The notes under the pieces are model-generated. The model worked only from the letters and a program-made list of their open reading frames with translations, searched no databases and was not told the origin of the DNA. Of a stretch of 64,000 nt of DNA, positions 25,654 through 34,473 are shown piece after piece. The position numbers and the translations under genes were made by a program. Position 1 is the stretch's first letter; every line of letters begins with the position of its first letter. The stretch is from Polyangiaceae bacterium (GTDB lineage: Bacteria; Myxococcota_A; Polyangia; Polyangiales; Polyangiaceae). Location of the stretch: NCBI GenBank assembly GCA_025937785.1, contig JAICQQ010000013.1:1-64000 (forward strand). The letters run 5' to 3'.

Positions 25654-26649
25654 TCAGCCGCTTGCCAGGCCCCACCCCGTCTGATCGGGGAAGCGGACCT
25701 TGCAGTCCCCCGGATCGAGCCCTTCGAGGCGGGCGCAGCCTTCTTCGTCCAGTGTTCCGGAAATGGTTTGTCCGGAGGGGGTCAATACCTCGTAAGGCAT
25801 GCCCGCGCACGGCTGGCCTTCTTCGTCGGTGAGCATGATCTCCAAGCAGTTCGGTTCGAGCGGAGGTGCGGCGGGTGTCTGCGCCTGGGCCTGATCGGGT
25901 TCTTCGGCGGCCTCCCCCTCGCGCGCCTCACCTGGCACTCCCTCCCCCGACTCGAGCTCCTCAGTGCGCTGTTGACGCACGCCGACCTGTGCATCACCGA
26001 AATCGACACCATCGACGCGCGCCATCCCCTGCTCGTCGGTCTTGCCTTCGTAGCAATCGCCCGAAGGACAGATGATCTTGTACGGTTCTTCGGCGAGCGG
26101 CGTGCCTGCTTCGTCGGTCACGCGAATCGCGATGTAGGTCGGCAACAGCACGTCGAGATGATCGTTGTCGGCTTGGCTGGCTTCCACGCTGCCGGCGATC
26201 TCGAGCTCGACCGCCAGCTCGTAGAAGCGCGCTCCCTTCGGTGCCAGCGGTAAACGCAGCTTCAACGGGCCCTCTTCGCCCACGGGCGGATTGGCGAAGG
26301 TCGCGGAGTCGAAGCCGAGGAGCAAGCTCTTGCCCGGTTCGATGTCGGGCTCGTACTCGAGCGCCGCACTCGGCGCGAACTCGAACAGTGGCGCCTTGCT
26401 ACCTGCCTTCAGCGAAGCCTGGCCCGTGATCGACGCGAGCTTGGTGAACTCGTCCGGGCCCAGCCGATTACGCGCTTCGGTCATGAATCCGCCGAAGAAG
26501 GTGAGCTTCGCGGCTTGGGGGCTATCGACGGCCGCGACCGACTGGCCGCTTCCGAAGCGCATCAACCCCAGCTGAACACTGGCAGTCTTGAGACCGATCT
26601 CGATGGGCTCCAACGTCGGTGTGAGCACCACTCTGAGAGAAGGGGGCAT
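25654..26649 (-). CDS. Protein with DSATF N-terminal domain and two Ig-like modules
   Basis: 331 residues, no signal peptide. The N-terminal ~170 residues (VQLGLMRFGSGQSV, FTKLASITGQASL, LLLGFDSATFANPP, LRLPLAPKGARFYELAVELE) resemble the N-terminus of the zinc protease at 30080-31387, notably the FDSATF motif. Then come two copies of a ~45-residue module (EEPYKIICPSGDCYEGKTDE, and CAGMPYEVLTPSGQTISGTL) separated by an acidic Gln/Pro linker. The modules recur in the LysM and OmpA proteins of this island. It probably presents these folds in a secreted or spike-like complex; that is inferred. Its neighbour on the same strand is the LysM protein, 35 bp upstream. Confidence 0.8.
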   Translation of the reverse strand: MPPSLRVVLTPTLEPIEIGLKTASVQLGLMRFGSGQSVAAVDSPQAAKLTFFGGFMTEARNRLGPDEFTKLASITGQASLKAGSKAPLFEFAPSAALEYEPDIEPGKSLLLGFDSATFANPPVGEEGPLKLRLPLAPKGARFYELAVELEIAGSVEASQADNDHLDVLLPTYIAIRVTDEAGTPLAEEPYKIICPSGDCYEGKTDEQGMARVDGVDFGDAQVGVRQQRTEELESGEGVPGEAREGEAAEEPDQAQAQTPAAPPLEPNCLEIMLTDEEGQPCAGMPYEVLTPSGQTISGTLDEEGCARLEGLDPGDCKVRFPDQTGWGLASG

Positions 26650-26684
26650 GGCTCGGTTACCTCGCAGTGATGTTCAATGGCTGC

Positions 26685-27317
26685 TCAGCAGCCATACCGC
26701 TCGAGCAGCTTCGCGCGTGTGTTGGTCCCGACCTCTCCGTCGACTTTGAGGCCATTGTTGTATTGGAACGCCTTGACCGCGCGGATCGTCTTGGGTCCGA
26801 AAATGCCGTCGACCTTGCCCAGGGGATAGCCCAAGTTGTTGAGCCGCGCCTGAATGCCAGTCTTGGTGTGAATCGGATCGAGCGCGCCGACCTGCAACTC
26901 CCGCTCTTGACCGTCGATGGTGAGCGTCGCTTTGCGTGCCGTCGAGGGGATGGATTCGTCGATGAACCCCTCTTGGTCGGTGGTGCCGTGGATCTTCTCG
27001 CCCTCGACGTCGAGGTCGTATTCGGCGTTGAGGTACGGCTCACCGCCCTTGATGCAGACCCGGAACCGCAGTTTGCGTTTGGGCGACTTGATCACGAATT
27101 CATGGCGCATTCCCGTGGCAACCGTTTGCATCGTGAGCTCGCTGTCGGGGTCGGGAAAGCGCACGATGTCACCCGGGCGCAACTGGTTCTCTTGCCGAGC
27201 CGAGAACAGCGCAGCGTTGGCGGGTTCGTCCCGAACTTGCTGCAAGGTGACACCATTCCCCTCGCGAGCGACGATGGCCTCGAGGGTTTCGCCCTGTTGG
27301 ACGGTGTATTCGCGCAT
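26685..27317 (-). CDS. LysM - Ig-like - peptidoglycan-binding domain protein
   Basis: 210 residues. Residues ~1-50 form a LysM-type domain (YTVQQGETLEAIVAREG, NQLRPGDIVRFP). The middle carries one Ig-like module (NAEYDLDVEGEKIHGTTDQEG). The C-terminus is a PG_binding_1 domain (IQARLNNLGYPLGKVDGIFG, TIRAVKAFQYNNGLKVDGEV). ATG 27317 is chosen since LysM starts immediately; 44 further codons upstream are not protein-like. Short proteins of this architecture commonly lie beside VgrG/PAAR genes in delta-proteobacterial relatives, where they may bind the cell wall during secretion. No export signal is visible. It shares the strand with the Ig-like protein downstream. Confidence 0.9.
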   Translation of the reverse strand: MREYTVQQGETLEAIVAREGNGVTLQQVRDEPANAALFSARQENQLRPGDIVRFPDPDSELTMQTVATGMRHEFVIKSPKRKLRFRVCIKGGEPYLNAEYDLDVEGEKIHGTTDQEGFIDESIPSTARKATLTIDGQERELQVGALDPIHTKTGIQARLNNLGYPLGKVDGIFGPKTIRAVKAFQYNNGLKVDGEVGTNTRAKLLERYGC

Positions 27318-27400
27318 GGCTGACACTAGCACGCCTCGCTGAAACCTCATAGTCCACCACCCATTGCCGGGCGCGTACTCTCGGCGTAGAACGATCGCGC

Positions 27401-28294
27401 ATGGTCGAACGCTCGAGACAGTGGCTGCCGCTCGCCGTGGCGTTGGCACTTAACGTTAACGCATGCTCGAAGCCGGAGCCTGTCGGCCTTCACGCTGAAG
27501 CGACTCGCGCTCCGAGCTCGGCTGCGGCGTCCGCCTCACCCACCCCACCCACAGCGCCTGGCAAGCGTACGAGCTACCTGCTCTCGGTCGATACGCACGA
27601 ATGCGCGCTGGCGATCGCGGTGAACGACGTCCCACTCATCGAATACGATGCCGCCAGCCCGCACAGCGTGGGCGAGGTGATCGATCCCTGGATTCAATCC
27701 GGAACCAACAGCGTTACGGTCCAGGCGGGCCCCCAAAAAGCGGGCGCCACGGAGCCCTGTGCCCAAGTGGCGGTACTGGCCATACCCGAAGGCGGCGATC
27801 AGGCCAACGCGCCGCGTGTTGCCGAAAAGACCGTCGCCAGCACCGGTGGCCAGACGCGCGCGACGCTCGCCTTCGTCACTGCGAAGAGCGCCTGCGAGCT
27901 GTGGGCCGAGGCCAAACGCTTCGACTGGAACGCTGAAGGGCAACGTGAGCTCACCGAGCTCGCCCAGAAAGCCCATCGGCTCTTCTCGCAGAAGCAGATC
28001 GCACCGCTCGCCGAGTTGACCGATTATCGCGCGCGCGACACGGCGCGCTGCCTGGGAAGAACTCCGGAATCCGGGGTCGCCGACCAACGCAGCTTTTTCG
28101 CTGCCATCACCGGAGCTCCCGATTTTTCCGCCATACCGTGGAGCGACGCAGGCCTGGTACTCGAAGTGGTCGGCAACGGCCGACTGGTTTGGATGCACCG
28201 GAACGACGGTAAGCTGCTGCTGCAGAACGGCGCTGGGGGAGGCATGGATCTCTACGCCGCGCGCATCCAAGGCAGCTGGCGCATCGTGCGCTGA
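27401..28294 (+). CDS. Lipoprotein paralogue of the protein at 24870
   Basis: 297 residues. A lipoprotein signal is clear: WLPLAVALALNVNACSKPEP, with Cys as the lipidation site near residue 23, followed by an Ala/Ser/Pro/Thr linker. The remaining ~240 residues are collinear with the cytoplasmic protein at 24870-25634, including the HRLFSQKQ and GMDLYAARIQGSWRIVR blocks. Having one envelope and one cytosolic version of the same domain in one island recalls immunity or inhibitor pairs, but no toxin is proven here. It is divergent from the LysM gene (83 bp between starts) and convergent with the propeller lipoprotein gene. Confidence 0.85.
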   Translation: MVERSRQWLPLAVALALNVNACSKPEPVGLHAEATRAPSSAAASASPTPPTAPGKRTSYLLSVDTHECALAIAVNDVPLIEYDAASPHSVGEVIDPWIQSGTNSVTVQAGPQKAGATEPCAQVAVLAIPEGGDQANAPRVAEKTVASTGGQTRATLAFVTAKSACELWAEAKRFDWNAEGQRELTELAQKAHRLFSQKQIAPLAELTDYRARDTARCLGRTPESGVADQRSFFAAITGAPDFSAIPWSDAGLVLEVVGNGRLVWMHRNDGKLLLQNGAGGGMDLYAARIQGSWRIVR

Positions 28295-28308
28295 GGCGTC
28301 GCCGGACG

Positions 28309-30087
28309 TCAGCGCTCCCAGCCGACTCGCAAGCCGCGAACGGTGATGCATCCGGACTCAGAGCATTCGATCGGGCGGGAGCCGGCGCCGATCGGGGCTG
28401 CAACGCGCGCCCAGGTCGTCCCCAGATCGTGCGTCGCCCAGGCGCCGTCTTCGTGATCGATACCCAGACCGCGACGCCCTGTCAGGGCGAGCGCCCGAAA
28501 GGCGACGGGCAGGGCGACTTCGCCGAAATGACGGCCGCTGTCGAGCGACCGGAACAACACCGGGACCGGTACGGCGGCGGTCTCTGTGGCCTCGGTCACC
28601 GGAGGCCAGGGGTGCGCTGTGGGAACCGCCACGGCGACTGTCGACGCATCACGCGACAGTGCGACTTGCTCGACGGGCAAGCGTGGGGCCCTACCGACGA
28701 TAGAGACCAACGCCGGCTTCGGATTGCCCGCCGCCCAGTGCTGCAGCGTCAACGCCGAGTCAGCCCAAGCGACGCTGAGGAAGCCGCCCGACTCGGCGTC
28801 GGTGAAGGCCAAATGGGTTCGGCAAGTCGTGTCGCTGACGCGGCGAGCCTGCCACGAGGGTGGCAGGAGCAGGTACGGGCCGCGAGTCTCTGCGGGCCCG
28901 TCGCACGGCGTCTGCACGACGAACGCGTCGCCGAGCGCGTACAAAGCGACTGGGTTCGCCGGCAGAGGTAGTTGGCGAAAGCTTCGGCCGTGGTCTTGGC
29001 TCAAGTACAGGACGTTGTTGGGGGGTGACGAGCGCCGGCAGGCGAGGGCAATCGCCGAGGTCGTCGCCGCGACGCTCAGCGCGCAGCCAGCCAACGCCTG
29101 CACCGTGCGGTAGCTCGGCGGCTCTCCAAACGGAGCCACGCTGAGCTGCCACACGGAGGGCTCCCAGCTCGTTTCGCGCAGCGCCACCCAGCGCACGGGG
29201 GGAGCCGGGGGGGAGTTCACGAATGTCGCGAGATCGGGCGGCAGCGCTGCGGGCTGCGGGAAGGGCGTGAAGCTGCGATACAGCCGGCCTTCCTGCATGA
29301 CGCGAGTGAGCGCGGAGTCGAAGCTGACAACATGGTAGAAGTCGTGCTGCCGATTCACCCCTAGGATCGCCTGCAGCCGCTCTCGATAGCTGGTGAGACC
29401 CGTGAACGTGTAGCCCTGGCTGTCGACCTCGTGCCAGCTCGCACCGTCATCTCGAGTCGCGAACAATTCGCTCTTGCCCGCGTGATCGGCGAGCGCGAGG
29501 CCTATACCGCTTTCGAGCATGAAGACGTCCGTGAATCGGCCGACGTCACTCGACAAAGCCGAGGCCTGCCAGGTGCGTCCCCGATCTCTCGAGCGGTGAA
29601 GTTTCCCCGACTCGTCGATGGCCAGGAAGTGGTCGCGTCCAGCGCTGGTATCGACGAATGGCTTCGAGGCGGTGACCGCGAGGGACAAATCACCCAGCGC
29701 CGAACTCGCTTCGTAAACGTCGCCGCCGGGAGTGATGAAGCTATGACCAGCAGCGTTCGGCAGGGCTCCCGCCAGGGGGACGGCATCAGGCCCAGCGCCT
29801 CGCGCGGCCTCCCCTTCGCCGAGCAGCCAGCGCTCGTTTCCGGGGCCCGCGTACAGCGTCCCCGCGTCGGTCGTGCGCTGAAATGCAGGCGCCCAGTGAC
29901 TCGATTTGGGCAACAGTACCCAACGCACGGGGCCTGGCGCGCCAGCGGCCGCGGTCGGCGGCGGCGCTGGGGTGCTCACCACCGCTGGCGGCCTGGCGCT
30001 GGGCACCGGCTCTCGCGGCTCGGGTGCAGCACGGCACGCGACTGCAACCAAGCTACCCCAGAGGGCAGCTCGGAGTCGCTCAGCCAT
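28309..30087 (-). CDS. Lipoprotein with Asp-box (BNR-like) beta-propeller
   Basis: 592 residues. Short N-terminus with lipobox AVAC (RAALWGSLVAVACRAAPEP) and a Pro/Ala linker. The body contains repeated Asp-box motifs S/T-x-D-x-G-x-x-W/F: SRDRGRTW, TRDDGASW, SQDHGRSF, SLDSGRHF and THDLGTTW, typical of sialidase-like or photosystem-assembly-like propellers. Such propellers are usually extracellular binding scaffolds; no sialidase active-site Arg triad is apparent, so enzymatic activity is not claimed. Its start overlaps the protease stop by 8 bp, making it the last gene of the OmpA-protease-propeller operon. Confidence 0.88.
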   Translation of the reverse strand: MAERLRAALWGSLVAVACRAAPEPREPVPSARPPAVVSTPAPPPTAAAGAPGPVRWVLLPKSSHWAPAFQRTTDAGTLYAGPGNERWLLGEGEAARGAGPDAVPLAGALPNAAGHSFITPGGDVYEASSALGDLSLAVTASKPFVDTSAGRDHFLAIDESGKLHRSRDRGRTWQASALSSDVGRFTDVFMLESGIGLALADHAGKSELFATRDDGASWHEVDSQGYTFTGLTSYRERLQAILGVNRQHDFYHVVSFDSALTRVMQEGRLYRSFTPFPQPAALPPDLATFVNSPPAPPVRWVALRETSWEPSVWQLSVAPFGEPPSYRTVQALAGCALSVAATTSAIALACRRSSPPNNVLYLSQDHGRSFRQLPLPANPVALYALGDAFVVQTPCDGPAETRGPYLLLPPSWQARRVSDTTCRTHLAFTDAESGGFLSVAWADSALTLQHWAAGNPKPALVSIVGRAPRLPVEQVALSRDASTVAVAVPTAHPWPPVTEATETAAVPVPVLFRSLDSGRHFGEVALPVAFRALALTGRRGLGIDHEDGAWATHDLGTTWARVAAPIGAGSRPIECSESGCITVRGLRVGWER

Positions 30088-31387
30088 AGTGAGCTTTTAG
30101 CAGCGCTTCATGCACCGGTCCTAGTTTCTTGCGAGCGATGTCGGGCGTATTCAGCTCCTGTGACATCAAGCCCGTCTCAGCCGTGAGCTGAAATGCCTTT
30201 CCCTCCCCGGTCTGCGGATGTCCGAGCCCCAAACAGTGTCCGATTTCGTGACCGATCACGTTGGCCACCAAGGTCATGCGTCGAGTGTTGTCGGTAGCAG
30301 CCTTGTACAGCTGTCCAAAGGGGCTCGAGCCGTCAGCGGCGAGCATGATGGCTGCTTGAATGCGCTTCTGGCCATTCTCGAACTGCTTGTCGAAAGACAA
30401 CCTCTCCGCCACGGCGAGCTCTCCGTCGCTCGGTGCCTTGCGCGTCGTGCCCACCCAGTACTGAAAGAAGGGGACCAGGTGGCCCTCGGTATCACCGGGA
30501 GCGCTCGGGTCCGTTACCTTCGCGGAGACGAACTCGCCGTCAGCGAGCTTCCAGTCCTTGCGGCGAGGGTCCGTGTCGGGGACCAGCTCGACGGTCAAAC
30601 GGGCAAAGACGGGGGCGAAGATAGCAGCGAGCTGCGTCTGTAAGACAGTCGAGTCGAAGCTCTTCTCTCTCAAACTGTTCAATCGCGTTTGGACCACCTC
30701 CAGCAACATGACCTGAATCGTGTTGGCTCCGAACGCCAACTTGTGATTCTGGGTCGGAGGATACGCGCGCTCGTGCGCCCTGAGATTTGCCGGGTACAGA
30801 ACGCGGGCACCGATACAAGGCCGTTTGATCTTGGGCTCGAAGTCATCCGGCACCGCGGCGTGGTGGAGCGGAATGTCGGCCACGTCCCCGAACGCCGCCG
30901 ACTCTTCCTGACCGGCAACCATCAGTTGAGCGCCGAGTTCGAACTGCCCAGCCGCAGTCTTGGTGCTGTTGCTACCCGCCTGCGCGGTCAACTTCAGACC
31001 CGGCGGGTCCCAGGGCAAATGCATCGTCGTCGTGAACGGGTCGCTGCCCTGCTTGAAGGTCGCTGAGTCGAAGGTCAGCCGCACCGATGAGTCCGTGTCC
31101 GCTGGCTGGATCTCTCGTGAGGACGTCCCCGTAATGAGGTCGAAGACCGGCTTGCCATCCACCTCTTTGATGCCGTCCTGGCCCAAGGTAGTCACCGAAC
31201 CGATCTTGGTCGCCGTCGTTCCCTTCTTGGGCCGCACGAACAGGTTCAACTCCGGCTTTTGCCCCGTGGTCGTGACCAGACTCTGACCGGCTCCCGTCTT
31301 CTCCAGGGCGACCAGGACCTCGAGCACGACCTGGGTTCCTTGGATCGTGGTGGTCTGCTGCGTCAGTTTGACTCTGACCTTGGGCAT
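30080..31387 (-). CDS. Metzincin-type zinc metalloprotease with DSATF N-terminal domain
   Basis: 435 residues. The zinc signature HEIGHCLGLGH near residue 381 fits HExxHxxGxxH, and GLMSQ ~25 residues later fits a Met-turn, so this is a metzincin-clan protease. The first ~165 residues match the N-terminal domain of the Ig-like protein at 25654-26649 (LTFDSATF, LPWDPPGLK). No signal peptide is seen, so export would need a dedicated route. ATG 31387 is preferred to a TTG at 31432; the gap to the upstream OmpA gene is 41 bp. It could be a secreted effector or a processing enzyme for island proteins. Confidence 0.9.
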   Translation of the reverse strand: MPKVRVKLTQQTTTIQGTQVVLEVLVALEKTGAGQSLVTTTGQKPELNLFVRPKKGTTATKIGSVTTLGQDGIKEVDGKPVFDLITGTSSREIQPADTDSSVRLTFDSATFKQGSDPFTTTMHLPWDPPGLKLTAQAGSNSTKTAAGQFELGAQLMVAGQEESAAFGDVADIPLHHAAVPDDFEPKIKRPCIGARVLYPANLRAHERAYPPTQNHKLAFGANTIQVMLLEVVQTRLNSLREKSFDSTVLQTQLAAIFAPVFARLTVELVPDTDPRRKDWKLADGEFVSAKVTDPSAPGDTEGHLVPFFQYWVGTTRKAPSDGELAVAERLSFDKQFENGQKRIQAAIMLAADGSSPFGQLYKAATDNTRRMTLVANVIGHEIGHCLGLGHPQTGEGKAFQLTAETGLMSQELNTPDIARKKLGPVHEALLKAHYG

Positions 31388-31428
31388 AATACGTACTGGC
31401 TCCGAAAGCGTGGATAGGACCCCTTCAC

Positions 31429-34287
31429 TCAACCGAGGAAGCGGATCTGCGGTTCTTCGATCGTTTCAATCAATACCAGGGCCACCGCGGTTTGTTCGCG
31501 ACCCTCTATTTTCAGCTCGTAGTCGCCGATAGGCACGTGCTTCTCTCTTAGAACTCCGTTGGCGTCGGTAGTTCCCGAACGCGTGGTCCCGTCGCCGGTG
31601 ATCGTGAACTTCTTGGAGGCGAGAGGTGCGAGCTCCGCGTCGTCGAACAGTTGCATATGGATCTCACCGACGAGCACGGGTTGCTGCCCGGATGTCGTGG
31701 GCGGAATCGAGGTGCGCTTGAAGTTGCCCGGCAGGTAGATTTCCGATTCCTTGGGCGGCTGCTCGAGATCCAAGTCTTCTTGCGGATTGAAGAACAAAGG
31801 TTCCACCCGACGATTGGCCTGACTGCGCACGGAGTCCTGCCCGACTTTGTCGATGGTATGGTGCTCCCCAAAGCCCAGGCTTCGCTTCTCGTCGTCGACG
31901 AACTTCAGACCTTCTCGAATCGCCGCCAGGTCTTTCAGCCGATCCTCGGGCTTTTCTTGGCTCGACAACTCGAGCGCCAGCGCGGCTTCATAGCAATCGA
32001 ACACGGCGGACCAGGTGTTCTTGCCCATCGAACCATCCACCTCCAGCTCCGCTGCATCCGGTACGCCGAGGCGCGCGCGGTTTTGGTTGTAGTCTCTCTG
32101 GAAGCCCTTGATCGGCTCGATGCCCGTGAATTCGTTGTCGTCGATGGTACCTGGATCACAATTGAAGCCGAACTGTCGCGCGGCCCACGACAGCACTTGT
32201 TTCTGGTCGGACACCAAGTTCCGCCCGTCACACAGCTCGCCGAACCGGCCGCGGTTAGCCTCGCCCGCGGTGCCTTCGAGCACCAACAGCGCGCACTCGG
32301 CCCGCTCTTCCGAGAGCGGTTGATTGTGACTCTCGGCTCCAGCCGTATCCGTGTGCCCCGCCACCAACAGCTCCTTGGTGGGGTTGTCGCGGGCGAACGC
32401 CAAGGCGGTAGCGAACACGCTGGCAGCGGTCAGCGACTCGTGCGCGTCGGCGCTCGGGGCCTCTGCTTCCGGTAGCACGACGGCGCTGTCGGTGCGGAAC
32501 ATACCGTCTTCGACCTCGACCACGAACACCTCGCGCTCGAGCCCCGCAACCGGAAAATCCTGATCTTTGAACGCGCGCTCGCGCCATTTCAGGTACTCGT
32601 CGCCGTCCGGGGCACCAGGCGGCGGCACGATACCGAACTCCGCATCGAAGAAGAACAATTCGACGCGTCGGTCACGCGCGTCGGCCTTTCCGTCGGCGGC
32701 CTGCGTGTCCAGCTCGAAGCCGGTACCGGCCAGCGGAAAGTTCTCGCCGGCGCCGTGCGTCTCGATGCTCACTTCCAGATCGGGTTCTTCGCTCAACTCG
32801 ATGCCGTCGAGGGCCATGTACTCGGTGATGAGTTGGCGCCGAGTCTCGGGGCCGGCCTTGCCGTCGACGCTGAGTTCGCGCGTCCGCTGGAACCAAGTCA
32901 CCGGGTCTTCGCCCTCGCCCCTTTCGTCAGCGTCGGGCAATGCCCCGATCATGGCGCGATCCTCGCGCCCCGCCCAACGCTTCTCGCCCTCGAGATCGTA
33001 GTTGGCAAGCCAGGCGTCGACGTCGTCTTCGAGATAAGCCTTCACGCTGTCGGCGCGCTCTTTCGAGAGCGGGTCGTTTTTCTCGGGATCGCCTGTCGTG
33101 TCGGTGTGCCCCACGATCAATAGCTTGCACGGCGCGTTCTGCTGATAGATCTGACGAATCGTCTTCAACGATTCGATCGCACCGGGCAACAAGAACGACT
33201 TGTGCGTGTCGAACAACAGATCCCTGAGGCGCGCCATCGCCACCCGTGGCAACACCCCGAGCATGCGGAGCTGCGGCGCGCCGGTGTTCGAATTCAGCAC
33301 TACCAGCGTCGTCTCGTACTTGTCGCTGACCTTCTTGCCGTCGCCGGTATCGACTTCGACGGTGAGCTCGAGCTTGTAGCTGCCCCCAACCACCTCTTCG
33401 TGCAGCAAGCGCCCCTCGGCATCCGTCGTGCCGCTGAAGCTTTGCGGGCCAGTGATGCTGTACTTCTGGTTGGCGTGTCGGACGCGTCCGAACTTGTCCC
33501 AGAGCTCGACGAACAGCTTACCGCGTGGCGGCGTGATCACCACGGTGTTCGGCACCGCGGCCTTCAAAGCCACTCCCGACAGACCGCTCGAGGCGATGGA
33601 AAACACGTGCGTGTTGACGCCCGCCGGAGCCGCCCCGGGGCGGGGCTTTTCCCAGCGCGGATCGAGGATCTTTCCGAGCGCCTCGAGATCGAGCACGCCC
33701 ACGCTGGCAGACGTGCCGACGACCTCTTCGAGCGTGGCGACACCCGCCGGATTCGTGGTCACGGTCTCGACGCGGCTGCCTGCCTTGAACTCGACTTCGA
33801 GCCCGCCGATGGCCTGACCGATCTCGTCGACGTAGCGAACTTCGAAGAAGGTCAGCGTCTGTGCACTCTCCTTGCGAGGTGGGGGACTGGGGATCTCGGG
33901 GAGCTCCAGCTTCGGTCTCAGCACCAGCTCGACTTCAGGAGGGATTCCGAGCAGCGGGATGGCGCCCTCGGTGACCACCAGGCGTCCGAATTCGAACGCT
34001 TCTTCCAACCGCGCAACTACCCGATGCAGGAACTCCGGAGCGTGCGCTGAATCCTCCAGTTCCAAATACGGGTAAGCCGAATCCAAGGCGAACAGCGCCT
34101 GGTACAGCCGGAGCGCACCGACGACCACCGGGCGGTCTCTGCATTCCACACCACGCCTGATCTCTCGACTGGCGACACGTGCACGTTCCCACTGCTCGTG
34201 GGTCGGTGCGCCAAACCGAGCTGACCTCACCTGCACGCGAATGGTCTCGCCAAGGCAGGAACGAAACGCGACCTCGTCGTCCAACAT
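31429..34287 (-). CDS. 952-residue protein with two OmpA-like peptidoglycan-binding domains and Ig-like modules
   Basis: Domain order: a helical N-terminal ~120 residues; an Ig-like region (FFEVRYVDEIGQAIGGLEVE); a GTTDAEG Ig-like module near 290; OmpA domain 1 near 365-450 (LLIVGHTDTTGDPEKNDPLS, ERADSVKAYL); a linker with a GKAGPETRRQL peptidoglycan-binding-like piece; OmpA domain 2 near 605-690 (LLVAGHTDTAGAESHNQPLS); a second such piece (GSMGKNTWSAVFD); and a final GTTDANG module. No signal peptide or TM. Two complete OmpA domains in one chain is unusual. It heads the operon with the protease and the propeller lipoprotein. Probable role: gripping peptidoglycan as part of an envelope or spike complex. 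Confidence 0.88.
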   Translation of the reverse strand: MLDDEVAFRSCLGETIRVQVRSARFGAPTHEQWERARVASREIRRGVECRDRPVVVGALRLYQALFALDSAYPYLELEDSAHAPEFLHRVVARLEEAFEFGRLVVTEGAIPLLGIPPEVELVLRPKLELPEIPSPPPRKESAQTLTFFEVRYVDEIGQAIGGLEVEFKAGSRVETVTTNPAGVATLEEVVGTSASVGVLDLEALGKILDPRWEKPRPGAAPAGVNTHVFSIASSGLSGVALKAAVPNTVVITPPRGKLFVELWDKFGRVRHANQKYSITGPQSFSGTTDAEGRLLHEEVVGGSYKLELTVEVDTGDGKKVSDKYETTLVVLNSNTGAPQLRMLGVLPRVAMARLRDLLFDTHKSFLLPGAIESLKTIRQIYQQNAPCKLLIVGHTDTTGDPEKNDPLSKERADSVKAYLEDDVDAWLANYDLEGEKRWAGREDRAMIGALPDADERGEGEDPVTWFQRTRELSVDGKAGPETRRQLITEYMALDGIELSEEPDLEVSIETHGAGENFPLAGTGFELDTQAADGKADARDRRVELFFFDAEFGIVPPPGAPDGDEYLKWRERAFKDQDFPVAGLEREVFVVEVEDGMFRTDSAVVLPEAEAPSADAHESLTAASVFATALAFARDNPTKELLVAGHTDTAGAESHNQPLSEERAECALLVLEGTAGEANRGRFGELCDGRNLVSDQKQVLSWAARQFGFNCDPGTIDDNEFTGIEPIKGFQRDYNQNRARLGVPDAAELEVDGSMGKNTWSAVFDCYEAALALELSSQEKPEDRLKDLAAIREGLKFVDDEKRSLGFGEHHTIDKVGQDSVRSQANRRVEPLFFNPQEDLDLEQPPKESEIYLPGNFKRTSIPPTTSGQQPVLVGEIHMQLFDDAELAPLASKKFTITGDGTTRSGTTDANGVLREKHVPIGDYELKIEGREQTAVALVLIETIEEPQIRFLG

Positions 34288-34473
34288 CGAGCTGGCTCAC
34301 TCTAGCCGAATCGTCTCGCCGTGCGAGCACCTCGATCGCAAAGAACGGCTCCCATCGCTTCGGCCCGGGGAACGTGAACGAGCCACGTGCGCATTGTCAG
34401 CTCCGCTGCGGGCCCCTTCACGTTGTAGTACCCCGTCACAATTCACGTATGTTAACGTGCGCGGCGAGCCATT

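Noticed and set aside
22719-34287. Complete type VI or extracellular contractile injection system
   Set aside because: No Hcp/tube, sheath, baseplate, VgrG, PAAR or ClpV-like gene is visible; only accessory-like domains are present.
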